Positions 1-12,200 of a stretch of DNA of 64,000 nt are shown here, in pieces. This DNA comes from Xiphophorus maculatus (Eukaryota; Chordata; Actinopteri; Cyprinodontiformes; Poeciliidae): assembly GCF_002775205.1 (NCBI RefSeq), contig NC_036445.1, positions 1,818,802 to 1,882,801 on the forward strand, in the 5' to 3' direction. Within the stretch, counting starts at the first letter, position 1; each line of letters begins with the position of its first letter. The translations under genes and the position numbers were made by a program. The notes beneath the pieces are model-generated. The model ran no database searches. It saw only the letters and a program-made list of their open reading frames with translations, and was not told where the DNA came from.

Positions 1-422
1 ACCAGTAGCAGCTCCTCCAGAGTTAGCATGGGCCTTTTGGCTGGTTCTCTGATTGATACTCTCGTTGCTTGGTCTGTCAGTGTAGAGGGCCAGCCATGTC
101 TTGTCTTTTCCTTATGATTAATTATGAATTAAATTGTCTTATCCCTAATCTCTGCTTTAAACCTCTTCTCACCCTTTCCCCAAACCTATCTGCTGCAGTC
201 TTCACGTTGGTGTTTGTTCATTAATGTTTCTCAACAAACCTTTGCTCAACTACCAAGTAGAGGACTTTAAGGGACTGTTCTCTGCATTGTTCTTTTATTT
301 AAATAGAGTTATCAGAGTAAAGGGGTTCAATTTAAATGCACACCACACTTTTCAGTTGCTGGTGTTCAAAACTGTTACAAAAAACATGGAGAACTGTCAC
401 ACTTTTTCTTCATTTCTTTTAG

Positions 423-845
423 TGGTTCCAGGAGCAGCCACCGTCATCATTATGGTCTGTGTGGGCTTCCTGGTTGTCATGGTGATCCTCGGTGTCTTCC
501 GAATTCGCTCGATCCATCGTCGAGGTGAAGGCTCCAGGGGCGGGGCTAAAGAGGGCAGCAACCAATGGGACGACTCGGCGCTCACCATCATCGTCAACCC
601 AATGGAGGTAGAGATAATTTCCCGATGATTGATGTCAGGATAAATCGATTTATTTTTTCGTTTATCCACTCCGCCCTCCTGTTTTCTCCCAGTCCTACGA
701 ATCCCGTATGGGCATTTCTGCCGACACGGAGGGCGATGGAGAGGAGGAGGAAGAAGAGGCAGCGGAGTCACCTGACGACGCAAGCGATGACCAGCGGATC
801 ATCATCAAGAAGGAGGGCAGAGACGGAAACGCCCGCCGCTACTGA
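423..845 (+). CDS. clstn3: Calsyntenin-3, C-terminal two exons (partial)
   Basis: Only the end of the gene is in the window. Exons are 423-607 and 693-845 (acceptor AG at 421-422, donor at 608, acceptor AG at 691-692, stop TGA 843-845). The first exon encodes a transmembrane helix (starting VVPGAATVIIMVCVGFLVV), then a basic stop-transfer stretch and the kinesin light chain binding motif WDDSALTI followed by NPME. The second exon encodes SYESRMG, an acidic run of Glu, and a C-terminus ending ARRY. Calsyntenins are type I postsynaptic adhesion proteins with cadherin domains that link membranes to kinesin-1 and organise synapses. A single WDDS motif and the NPMESY sequence fit calsyntenin-3 better than calsyntenin-1 or -2, which as I recall carry a second WDDS motif at the end. 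Adjacency to PEX5 agrees with human CLSTN3. The ectodomain exons lie upstream of base 1; bases 1-422 look like intron. Confidence 0.9.
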
Positions 846-3714
846 GCTGTATCTCTCCATAAATCAGCTCCCCAGTCACACACTCCGACACTTTTAATAT
901 CAAACTGACGCCACTAGTATAAGGAATGTATGCTTACAAACACTTCGCACAACACAATCACCGTAATACTCTCGACGCTCAAACGCCATATGTGACCTAT
1001 AGCCGACAACAGGCTGCTGTTCTCCACTTAAATGTTCAATGGCACAATGTGTACAGTTAATGTAATTTACCCGCCTAAACAAACCCCCTCCACCAGAATC
1101 GTTTGTGGTGCACTCGTTCTAAAGCAGAAATTGGTGTCTGTATAGTGTAACGCTGGTTGAAAGGGACTGTTTAATCATCAAGAAAAATATTGATTGTATT
1201 CTATACTTTGTTAATGAGAAGAATGAAGCAAAATGTCAGCTGCAACAAGGTTTTGAGTCGAACCTTAAGCAAAGACACAATCCTTGATCCCGACACGTCT
1301 TTGAGCCTCTTTGGTAGACTCAGAAAGTCTGTGCACAAGCTCTCCTCTCCCTCTCTGCCACAGACTGAAGGCAGTGAAATTAGACGCTCTCAGCTATTCA
1401 AAAGAAACTCCTCAATGTCCTTGCAATTTTATTTCCATTTATGTAATAAAGAGGATCTCTAAGGTGCACACACCCCTGTTAAAATACATTTCAAAACTTT
1501 TTCTACCACCAAAGACATTTGAGCTGTGAAATTCAACTGAAAAACAAACAAGAAAGATGCAATAATCTCACTGCATAACTCCGGTTCCTCGTATCTAACG
1601 TATTCTAGAAGCGTCTTTTAATTTCAGCATTCAGTTCTTAGTTTATCAGTGATGTGCTTTCTGTGATTCTGAGAAATAAAATCCGTCTTGATCTTCAGCT
1701 TTTCATCAGACACATGAAGATTTTGGGTCAGAGATTACTGCCATTTGGAAGAGTTTTAAAGAAATTATCAGATGAAAATCCCACAGCATTATGCTGCCTC
1801 CACTTGAGGTGGGTGGAGTACTCAAAAATACTCAAGTAAGAGTAGCACTACTTCAACATATTAACTCCAGTAAAAGTAAAAAGACAGCAAGAAGCTACTC
1901 CAGAGTAAAGAAGTATTTGGTAAAAATGCTGCTCAAGTACAGAGTATCATTTTTGCATTTAATATCTAAAAATTACATCAGCAAATGGACCAAAATATAA
2001 AGTTATGTGGAAATTTGGGTATTTTAAAGATCAAAATGAAAATAATTCATATGAATATGATTACAAAATAACAAAATCAGTTAAAATTTATGTAATTGAA
2101 TATAAACTTTAAGAAAAACTGCAGGTCTGTGTCTGGTGAATATCTGGTTGAAGTTACTCACATTGGGTAGAGTATCCAAACATTTTACTCAAGTAAGAGT
2201 AAAGAATAGAGCATAGTAAAATACTCCTAAAAGTAATTTTTTTCCAAAAGGTTACTCAAGTAAATGTAACTAGTTACTACCCAACTCTGGCCACCAATGA
2301 AATGCTTTATAAAATACGAACTGTGGCTGTAACTAAGAGATAAAAACATCATTCTATTTTTGATTTATTTCTGGTTAATTAGATCCACTGTAATTGAGGA
2401 CATGTGCATTAAAACCTGAAATTGAAGCAAAAAACATGTGTTTGTTTCATGGTGTAGGGATAAAACCATATTACTGTGGCTTTGTTGAATTTACAGAATA
2501 AATGTCACATTAGAGGTGAAGAATAATCTGAACTATTATGTTTTTTAGGAGGGGATCTTCACCTTTGAGATCCAGTGTAAGACTGGTTTACTTTGCAGTA
2601 TTCTGTATTGATTTCCTGATAACCAACCGCAGACCTCAACGTCCAACACAAGCGCTTCTGCTGCAATACTCCAAAATAAAAGCCCCTAGCTCAAAAATTG
2701 ACGTCGTCAAAGTTTCAGCTTCAAACTGGAGTCTTTGCAGCACTGCAGCTTGTGCCACAAAATAATAAAACAGCACCTTGACCTCTCTGACCTCCCTATA
2801 AATGACTCTCATATCACTGTTTCACTCACTACACTGTACTGCAAACACACACAAACACACACAAGCGCCATCCATGACCCCTGCTGTTTCCAGAATGTCC
2901 GCTCAGCTTGGGCAGTTTTGATTGTATTGATTGTAATGAATTTTTCTGTACATACAACAATGACTATTGCGATATTATTGTTATTGCTGTTGTTCTTATC
3001 AATGCATTCACTCTTTCTCTTTTACTGCACATTTCTGAGAGGGAGCAGATTATGATTTATTTTTCCATTTAAGGAGTCACCTTTCCAGAATCAGAAAATA
3101 GTATAATGATGATAGCTATAATAAAGAGTAGTGTTAGTGATAAGGATGATCATCTTTGGCTTGATGAGTGTATCCTAATTTGTGTGTAATATTGTTGTAA
3201 TTTAAGAATTTGCATCACCAAAAAAAACGGAGGGCACATTGTTGTGATATTTCAATATGTCTTGCTCATTTTCTTTCATCGGGGGATTTTATTTTTTGTC
3301 CACATTTAAAAATAAATAGATTTTTTGGTGTGTGTGTTGCTTTTGTTATTTTTCTGTTTCCTTCCATCTGTCATCTTTGGTTCAGTGAATGTACAACTGT
3401 GTGCTTCTCCTCACCTTCCCCTCCCTCCCAGCCTTCCTCCCCTCACCTCTTCCTCCGTGTCTCTTGCTGTCTGTCTGTGTAGCCTATTAATGTGCAGTGC
3501 TATAAGGCTCTCAGTGAAAAAAATATATATATAAGGCCTGTTGTTTTCGAGTGTCACGTTAAGAAGGAATAAAAATTGCATTGGTTAAAAACTTATATTA
3601 TTACTATGTTACTATTTGAACATTACCTGTAATTAATGATATAATGCCAAAATGGATTATGCTGAGTAATTGTTATTGAAAAGTGTCAGAAAACATTGCA
3701 AAATTCATAATAAA
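846..3714 (+). other. clstn3: Probable CLSTN3 3' UTR and flank
   Basis: No further coding sequence follows the stop. AATAAA polyadenylation signals lie at 1445, 1675, 3120, 3568 and 3709, so several 3' ends are possible; which is used cannot be told from sequence. A Pumilio-type TGTACATA sits at 2947-2954 in a T-rich stretch typical of neuronal 3' UTRs. If the longest form is used, an interspersed repeat (1801-2290) is part of the UTR. Confidence 0.45.
1801..2290. repeat. Interspersed element of the TACTCAAGTAAGAGTA type
   Basis: The block is built of variants of ACTCAAGTAAGAGTA and AAAGTAA. The left end reads GAGGTGGGTGGAGTA and the right end, on the opposite strand, reads CCAGAGTTGGGTAGTA, so the ends are imperfect inverted repeats. 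I recognise this as a common fish non-autonomous DNA element but cannot assign the superfamily. A shorter fragment in the other orientation occurs at 45528-45618. Confidence 0.6.
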
Positions 3715-3845
3715 AACACTATATGACGTCTTCATGAGAAAGTTTTACTTTTTTATTTAAGGAGGGTCTAAAAATAACAATAGAGGAATGTTTCAAAAGG
3801 CAACGTTGAAGTAAATCCTAGTTTGTTGCTTTAAAGTAAAAATGT

Positions 3846-4277
3846 TTAAAGCTGCAGTGTTTAACTTTAATTAAAAGAAGTATTGTACATATTTGTTATG
3901 TTATAACAGAATGGTATGAGACAGATAATCTATGAAAAGGTTGATTTCCCTGAGCTGCTACTGCTCAGTCATGTCTTAGTGCTGCCAATCATCCTAACGA
4001 ATGTGCTAATGGCGGAAAACTGTTCGTCTCTCATCATCGGTGGCTACAGTAGAATAACAAGAAAGGAAGCTGGAGGGACGATTAGCAGCGCACACATGTG
4101 GATGATTGACTACGCTAAGACTCTCATTTACTGTTTCCAGTTACTGGTATAAGGCAGAGGAGCTGTATTTTTTTTCCCACAGATTATCTGTCTCATACTG
4201 TCACAACATGGTGACAGTTTCAACAAATATGTAAAAAAAAAATATATTGTCTATAAAAGTTGCTGCTGCAGCTTTAA
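3846..4277. mobile_element. MITE with TTAAAGCTGCAG terminal inverted repeats (copy 1)
   Basis: The left end TTAAAGCTGCAGTGTTTAAC is matched on the opposite strand by the right end (TTAAAGCTGCAGCAGCAAC). Inside are CATATTTGTT near the left end and its complement AACAAATATG near the right end, plus GGTGGCTAC in the middle. A second copy, interrupted by other repeats, lies at 40683-41407 and shares the ends and the GGTGGCTAC core. No coding capacity is seen. Confidence 0.65.
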
Positions 4278-5063
4278 GGGGAATGAATAATTATGTAAGG
4301 CAATATAAAATGAATACTTAGTTAATTGAGCTCCGAATATTTCAGTAATGTAACACTATACACCTGCTTTAATTATACCTTCAAACAATTTCAAATAACC
4401 CAAGACATGTAGATTGTTTGAATCCATTATGCTGCAATCCCAGATTCCAGATTTATCACAGCCTCGGCCTTTTTCATTTTTGGCACATCGTGCTTCCTTA
4501 CACTCAAAGGTAGATTTGTCATGGAAGATCCAGTCTTCCTGTCCATCTGGAATAACTTTACGCCCATGCAGACAACCTGTTAGTATTTTGACACTGAGTT
4601 GATATATAACTTCCTTTTTGCATGTTAGTTTTACATTCCTTGGATTCAGTTTGTGTTGAAAAATAATGGTCTTGTAATATTTTCCCAAGCTTAACAGATC
4701 TCTGCAGCATTTTGTCTGAGGATCTGGAAGTCATGTACATTTTACAGCAGTTTGAAGCTTTGACCTATAAACAAAACCATTTTATTAAACTTTGTGAATA
4801 TTTTATTCAACAGAATAAAATAAAACAGCATTCACTTTATTGAGGAAATTGCTTTTTTATTTACAAGATACTCCATCCAAATTGTATATTAAAACCATTA
4901 GTGACATAAAATAGTAATAATATACATAACATGCAAAAACAACAAAAACAGATGATAGAGAGTGTGTTTATTTTTTAATTTACAATAAATGGAGTGTCCT
5001 AAAGATCAATTATATAAATATAAATTGAATATATTATTATTATGTAAAACTATATATGAGTGC
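4278..5063. other. Intergenic AT-rich stretch with an unclassified relic
   Basis: Between about 4340 and 4760 there is a somewhat more balanced stretch with a 110-codon open frame on the minus strand. Parts of that frame faintly resemble a decayed Tc1-type transposase, but I cannot align it with confidence. The rest is AT-rich with no gene signal. Confidence 0.3.
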
Positions 5064-5216
<153 letters not shown>

Positions 5217-5309
5217 AAATGTTTTCTTTGTTACTGAGTTTCATACTATCCAATAACACTACATGTGTTTTTATATCATGCTGGTTTCAGGACTTTGTTC
5301 CGTTCCCCG

Positions 5310-5613
5310 CATATTTTACGTAAACTTACGTTATTTTTCCTCTCTGACACCATTCTACGTAAAACGTTTGAAGAATACGCATCTGCGTTACGTCGCTAGT
5401 CTCTCTCCAGGCGCTCGGTCAATGGCTTTGCGGGTCATGGAGGAGGAAGGTAAATAAAGAAGGGGCGCCGAGAACACGCAGCAGCAGTCGTTGCCTGACG
5501 GTTGCTGGAGGATTTTCCTCTTTTATCGGCGTGTAAGCAAGAGACGGACAGGACGTGGAGCGACATCCCGCAGCGGAGCTACTTTCGTTGGGCTTCATCC
5601 GGAGCTGTCGGCG
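5310..5613 (+). promoter_or_regulatory. pex5: PEX5 promoter and probable non-coding first exon
   Basis: The base composition shifts from AT-rich to GC/CpG-rich here. Three bZIP-like sites sit within 80 bp: TTACGTAA at 5316-5323, CTACGTAA at 5355-5362 and TTACGTCG at 5388-5395. Transcribed sequence probably starts near 5400-5480. A good donor, GGCG|GTGAGA, follows 5613, giving a 5' UTR exon that would splice to the coding exon near 9180. A short upstream ORF (ATG 5422, stop TAA 5455-5457, 11 codons) would be in the transcript if the start site is upstream of it. The transcription start is inferred. Confidence 0.5.
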
Positions 5614-6967
5614 GTGAGATGAACAACACGCTACCCGTCTGCTCGCACTCCTCCTCGGGGTGAACACCGCAGGAATGATCGATTCTCTTGGCCCTCTGTA
5701 GCTAGCTTGTTAGCAAAACACAAGCGGCCTGTTATAGTTCATATCTTTTATTTTTTGTTGTGTTATTAGCTGCATGTTGGATAAATAATGGGATAAACAT
5801 GAGTATCAAATCTAATGTTGCTGTTTGTAGCTACAGTTAGCTTCAGGTAGCAACACTTTAACGTTCCTGAACGCTGCTAGGTGTGCACAGTTCAACATTT
5901 TCTGGGTCTTTTACGTAGATTGCGTGTAAAAAGTAGGCTGTGTATAACAAAAACTGAGTGCTGTGTGTAAACAGGTGTCACAGTGGCCTATCTGTGATAA
6001 TGTGAGCATTAATATCTTTGTCTAATCCTCTTACTTTGACCCTAATCATAATGCAGCAGCTGTGTGAATCGGTTAGAAAACTGCACTCTACAATGAATTG
6101 TCCACCTACAAAGCAATACTCTGTGGTGGTTTTAGTCGAGAGAAAGAAAAAAGGTTTCACTTTTATGGAATAGAAAGGGAATTAAATGACACTTCCACAC
6201 ATTTCATTATGGAAATTGTAGCTCAGTTGTGTCCCTAGATAGGTTAGGGATTTGGAGTAGGTCAGGATGTGACACATTTCTGTCATCTGTTTAGCCATAA
6301 ACTTATCTAAACTGCAACATACATTTTATACATATTCAGTTGCTACAAAGTGTGGCCTGAGGGCCACACTTTTTATTTGTAATAAGGGTAGAATTACAGC
6401 CAACCTAATTTTCTTACAACAGCACAAAGGATTTGTCATTTTATAATAACTAGAACCATGTCTGAAGACTTTTGCTGAAAAGGCAACTTTATTGCATCCA
6501 AATCAGCTTTAATCTAATTTATTAAACTTGGTTAAATAAATAAGCATTTTGACAGAAAGTGACCGAAATCCTGTATACATTTTTTCAAGCCAAATTTTTT
6601 TTGAAAACTAGATGCATTTCTTTTAATACAGCAAACATGCAAAATCCTGTTTAAATTTTGGCCAGTAAGTACTTTTGACTCTACGATTTTGGCCCATGTG
6701 ACAAAACGTTTGGATTAACTGTCTTGAGTTATAAAACTAGAAATGCACTACTGATTTCTAATTTCTCTAAGAACTGTAATATAATAGAAATACTAAAAAA
6801 ATAAAATCAAATATTCTTGCTATGAATGATCACTCATTACTTATTTTACCAGGGAGATGTGAAATCACACCATATGTCAGAAAGCAGTCGCTATGTAAGA
6901 CCAGATGTTTACATAAATTAGCATTTTATATTAGCCATTAGCTTTGTAAAAATGTAGAACCTAACTT

Positions 6968-7330
6968 GGCCTGTCGCAACAAGTCAATTAATCGCATAAT
7001 AAATTGGAAATAAAATGTCAATAATTTCAGTTTGCATAATTTGTCATTTTTCTCTTCTCTCTTTCTGTCAAAAACTGGATAACAAAAGTCAGTCTGGTGC
7101 TTTGGTTACAACTTGTTTTATTTTGAAGGACAATTTTGTTTACAGAAACTTAATAATTCATAATTTGTTGTTTCTGTTGTTTCTTTATTTTGGATATTTA
7201 AAATATCCTCCTGTGTTAAATGCTCTTTAGAATTTAAATAAGAATGAGTTCTTGCATTATTATGCCATTACTTGAAAATTGTCTCAAAACAACATTATCA
7301 TTTATTGCAATAACTTCAAACGGCACTAAT
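6968..7330. mobile_element. MITE of the GGCCTGTCGCAA type (copy 1) in PEX5 intron 1
   Basis: It starts GGCCTGTCGCAACAAGTCAATTAATC, carries TGGATAACAAAAGTC and TTTGTTTACAGA, and ends in TTATTGCAATAACTTC. A second copy at 39072-39748 has the same landmarks but is split by another element. Confidence 0.55.
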
Positions 7331-8507
7331 TCGCTGTGCTACGTTTGACCTTCCTGTTTTTCTGTCTTGTAACCCAAATGAACTGTTGCCATGGTAACAG
7401 AAAGTACATGTTGCTTTTAAAGGTCTTTTTAAACCTCTTTTGCTTAGTTTAGTTTTATTTAAAGACAGGTCACTGACATTCACTTGATAACAGCACAGAG
7501 TGGTTTGGTTATTTGTTTCTTTAAGAATCCCATTTAGTTTCTACCATGGTAGAAACGATTCCTCCCAGGGTCCACAACACAAACATTACATTGGAGTCAT
7601 GCTTTTACAAACCTTACACAAGAAAGAGCTAATAAAATACATTAAGACACAAACAAAACCAAAGCACAAAATTCAAATTCAACCCACTCAACAATTTTAA
7701 CATTTCTCAGATATTACAAAAGGACATGATGAAATATCTTAAAACACACAAACAAAATTAAAACACAAGATTAAAAACAAACAAAAGCAATCTTCACTGT
7801 TATTTTTGCCAATTTAAATAATCAGCTGATGATATTGTGCTTTTGCTGATCAAAAAGAAAACCCAATTTCATTTGTCTAAAATTTACCAGATTTTGATAA
7901 CAGGTGATTTCTTGGTGCATCTCTATTGGACAAAGTTTTTACTATCAAATGCTATCAGTCATTGTTGTTTTCATAAATGCTATGTTTTTTTCCTAAATGT
8001 AGAGATTACAGTGGCATTAAAAGCTCAAAATGATGTGACAGTAGCTGAAACATGCAGCCAGTGCCTGCCGGGCCTCCGTGTCCTCATTATTAATGGCTCA
8101 CAGAAGGCCAGAGAATGTCGTGTAAAACAGCAGATGGGCTTTGAATTAGTTGATGTGACAAGAGCCTCCAGATTTGGCTTCGCCTGCTCTGACCGCTGTG
8201 AAAAACATTACTTTACTTAACTTCTTCCTGAGAAACGTTAATGATGAAAAAGTGCTAAAAGGATAGCTCATCCCTCAACAAGCTGCATTTCTCAACGCTG
8301 CATTTTAATGGTGGCCATGCAGACTGTTTGTAGAGATGCTCCATTCAGTCAGACGCAGATCAAAATTAGCTAGATTAAGTAACATACACAAAATCATATA
8401 TTTTTTAAACGTAACCAAGCAGCATAGACCTTTTGTTGGACTCTAATAAAACATAGAAAACAAGAACTTAATTGCAATAATAGAAAGTTTTTTTTCCATT
8501 TATTATT

Positions 8508-8812
8508 GCAGGATTTCCCCCAGAAAACTTGCTAAGCCCGGTGCTTGGGGTGCTAGGGCAGTCATCCAGCCGGCCGCCATGTTTTTGAGTTAAAAAACGT
8601 TTAAAGTTGACAGGAAATTTGAAAATATTACTTGATAGTTATGCATTTTTGGAAGAGTGGAAGATTAATGCCTAAACACCAACTATAAAGTCTTAAAAAA
8701 CGCAATAATAATAATAAACAAACTAAGATAAATTAACAATGCTAAGCCTGGTGGGGGCACAAGTAAATCCTGGTGGCCTGCCAGGTTTATAATACACTGA
8801 AGGAAACCCTGC
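8508..8812. mobile_element. hAT-like MITE with GCAGGNTTTCC ends
   Basis: The left end GCAGGATTTCCCCCAG is matched on the opposite strand by the right end GCAGGGTTTCCTTCAG. The repeated words GCTAAGCC(C/T)GGTG near each end add to the inverted symmetry. No ORF. The superfamily is a guess from the end sequence. Confidence 0.55.
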
Positions 8813-9213
8813 ATTGTGTAGGGTATGAATACTTTCCAACATGACATTACTTTAATAAAATGTGAATAGAAACAGTTGTTTTTTTGTTGTATTATATTTG
8901 ATTCTCCTGGTGGAGGTTGTATTTGTTTTCTATTGAGATATTTCTATCTAATTTCTTATTAAAATCAAAGTTGTTATTGGTTGATTGATGATGTATTTCT
9001 AAACCTGCTTGGGGTTTGAATAGTTTTGGGAAAATGATGCAGATTAAATCTGCTGGGGCAAACATCAGCCATGTGTTAAATGTCTATATATTAAACTTTA
9101 TTAGCAGTAAAAACATTTATATTTTATCTCTTATGTGGTCCAGGTAAAATTATCCAAATTCTCTCTCTAGCTTTTAGGGGATTTGGCTAGCGTTGCCTCA
9201 TCCTTGTGTTGCC

Positions 9214-12200
9214 ATGGCGATGCGGGAGCTGGTGGAGGCAGAATGCGGGGGAGCCAATCCCCTCATGAAGTTGACCGGTCACATGACCAAGGAAGAAGGG
9301 GCATGGCGGCACCGCTCGACACCCACCGTGAGTTTTCTATGTTTTTGTCATTTGATCACAAATGACAAAAACATTTGTGGTGGTTTTGTCATTTGAAGCT
9401 TGACAAAAGCTTAATTTAAATCCACCACATTTGGTTTTTATTGTAACACACATTTTCTTTTCTCTCAGATTGCCCCCACTCCTATTGAGATTGCAACAGA
9501 GGAAGAGGTCAGTGTTGATTTCTTTTTTTTATTTTCCCCCAATGGACGATTAATTTCACATCTTTTTGTTTATATATCCTTGGCTTCTTGTCTACTTTGT
9601 CCTTCAGCTTGTGAATGAGTTCCTGCAGGCTCCCCCTCGACCTGCACACACATTTGACATGGGTCAGCTCTTAGAGGAAATGCAGCAGATTGACCAGCAG
9701 AGCTACAGACAAGCTCCACAGAGAGGTACTAAACCACGTCAGGTTATTCCTAAGGCTGGACAATAAATCAATACCAAGTGATGTCACATTTCAATGAACT
9801 TTGTTACTGACAGCCATCTTGGCAGGCAGTTGCTATGAGTTGCTATGACAACAGCTTAGAACAAGCTCTTGCCTCGTTGCTATCTAACTTGTAAACAATA
9901 GAAGAGCATTATAATTACTTGAATATTCTACTCACCTCTATGTAATACCAAGATAAATATCAGTGCTGTATTACTGCTGAACTAAAATAGAATAGAATAG
10001 AATTCAACTTTATTGTCATTGCACTGTCACAAGTACAAGCAACGAGATGTAGTTTGCATCTATCCAGAAGTGCTCTACAAGATATAATATTTATTTACAG
10101 ATGTATAAGACTATGTATGTATGGACTATAAGGGGTTATAGCAAAGAGATATAGATATTGTGTATAAATATAAATATGGGAGCTACATGCACAGATTATA
10201 CAGAATATACAGATTATACAAGAATGTTAGGGAATGGATTATATATGTATATAATATAATATAATACAAGATAAATAATGGCAGATAAAATTTACAGGTT
10301 GTATATGTGTGTGAAGAAAACAAAATTAGCTTAGCTAATGTAGCGTTTATCTGCAAGACGGACATTTAGCTTACGCATTACTACATGTTACCAGCCCATA
10401 TTACCAAATGTACTTACTCTGCCAGTCACCAGAACCTTGTTATTCGCACTAAGTGTTAGTACATCCTTTATAAATCTGCTTAAACACCAATTGTATTCAG
10501 TCATAGATTTAAAGCTCCTTTATGGTGTTCACTAGGCAGTAAACTAGACCGTAATATGAGATGGGAGGCAGCTTGTTGGCATCATCCTACATATTTTTCA
10601 TCTCTGTCTCGTTCAGGTTGATCCTGAAAGCAGCAACTTTGTTCATGTATCTTTCTCTCGCACATTGGTCAAGAGTGCCCATATATTTTCTTTTTGTTGG
10701 TCTCTAAGCCATGGCTACGCTATGCACTGAGCTGTGTTTGTCTACTAAGATGGTGCGGATCACCTCCAGTTTAGACTTGTGGAAACTATGTATGACAATA
10801 TATATCGCGATAGAGATGTGATCAATATGAGTAGATAATACATCTAACAGAAAATTTAGTAATTTAACTGAAATTGTGCGTTTCTGACCCAGAAAAGCAC
10901 AGCATTCTTGAGGCAGAGGAAAGGCTTTAGCAACTTCTCATGGCTAGCTAAGCAAAATTGGTGGCACCAACTCACTCACTCACTCACTCTTCGGTTACCT
11001 ATCAATCAATCAATCTATCAAATTTTATTTGTATAGCACATTTCAGCAGCAAGGCATTTCAAAGTGCTTTACATCATATCAAACACAGAAACACAATGCA
11101 ACATAGAGTCAACAATCAAAACACGACATTAAGTCAAGTTCCATCAATAAATTTATAATTGATTACGTTTCAAATACAATCCTAAACAGGTGGGTTTTTA
11201 GTCGAGTTTGCATCCATAAAAGGTTTACGTGTTACACTCCTACTGTGTTATATGGAACAAAATACCTATTGCTATTTTTATTCCCACTCACGCTCACAAT
11301 CACACAGTTTGCAACAACTTGCTGAGTAACAAGAAGTTTCAAATCCCCACAACCCCCAACTTCGGTTACCTAGCAACAACCTTCTGGGTAACTTGTGCAG
11401 CAGCAGTTTAAAGTTTTGCCATCATGCCTCATAACTGCTTAAAAATAAAAAACAATGGCTGTAAGTGAAAAATCTGGATAAAACTGGAGGTTATGCCACC
11501 AGTTTGGCAATACTTCAGATATTTAAAACAAAAGACCTAATCAATAATTATCAATATTGACTAATATTAAACATTTATATTGTGATTATTTTTCAGCCAT
11601 ATTGTCTAGCCCTGGTTATTTCTATAGGTATGGTATGAAGTTAGTTCAAGCCTCTTTGAGAAGTTTCAGTGGTTTTTTTTCTCCCTCATAGCACCAGATG
11701 TGGCAGCGTTGGCCCTCTCAGGCGACTGGGCTGCAGAGTTCGTCTCCGGCTCGGACTCTGCTGCCACAAATGCTCTTGGTGAAGCAGCAGATGCTGATTG
11801 GACGAGAGAATTTATCGCTGAGGCTGCAGGTAATCCGAGTTTGTCTCACTCAGGGTTCTCATGCAACGCTGGATGTGCAATCCAGCTTTCTGTGTTGTCA
11901 TCGGTTTGCCATATGTCTTCTGTTTTTAATTGGAGCGCAGTAATCAAATCAGGCACACATTAACTTTCAAAACCTGAAGGTTTTCACATTCATCCAAATT
12001 GAAACCACAAACTTTGTGGATTTTATGGGGTTTTATGTTCTGCACTGGTAGAAAGTGTAGAATAATAATCAAGTGAAAGGAAACTGATTAATGTTTTTAC
12101 AAATAAAAATCAGGAAACAAGCAGATGCTTGTATATTACACCCCTTCATTAAATTACATATTATGTATGTAACTTAATAAACTAAATAACTACCTTCATA

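Larger units (their letters stand above)
9754..11612. mobile_element. GGCTGGACAATAAATC MITE, copy 1, expanded by nested insertions
   Basis: The ends are GGCTGGACAAT (left) and ATTGTCTAGCC (right, its near complement). The interior matches copies at 21173-21713 and 30932-31391: a segment around CAGCATTCT, then ACTCACTC, GGTTACCTAGCAAC and TGCCTCATAACTGCTTAAAAATAAAA. This copy is three times longer because two retroposon tails sit inside it (about 9983-10180 and 11008-11190). It lies in PEX5 intron 3. Confidence 0.65.

Noticed and set aside
423-845. Calsyntenin-1 or -2 instead of calsyntenin-3
   Set aside because: No second WDDS motif at the C-terminus, and PEX5 adjacency favours CLSTN3.
4356-4740. 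110-codon minus-strand open frame as a gene
   Set aside because: No splice-supported partner, weak composition, at most a decayed transposon; left as unclassified.
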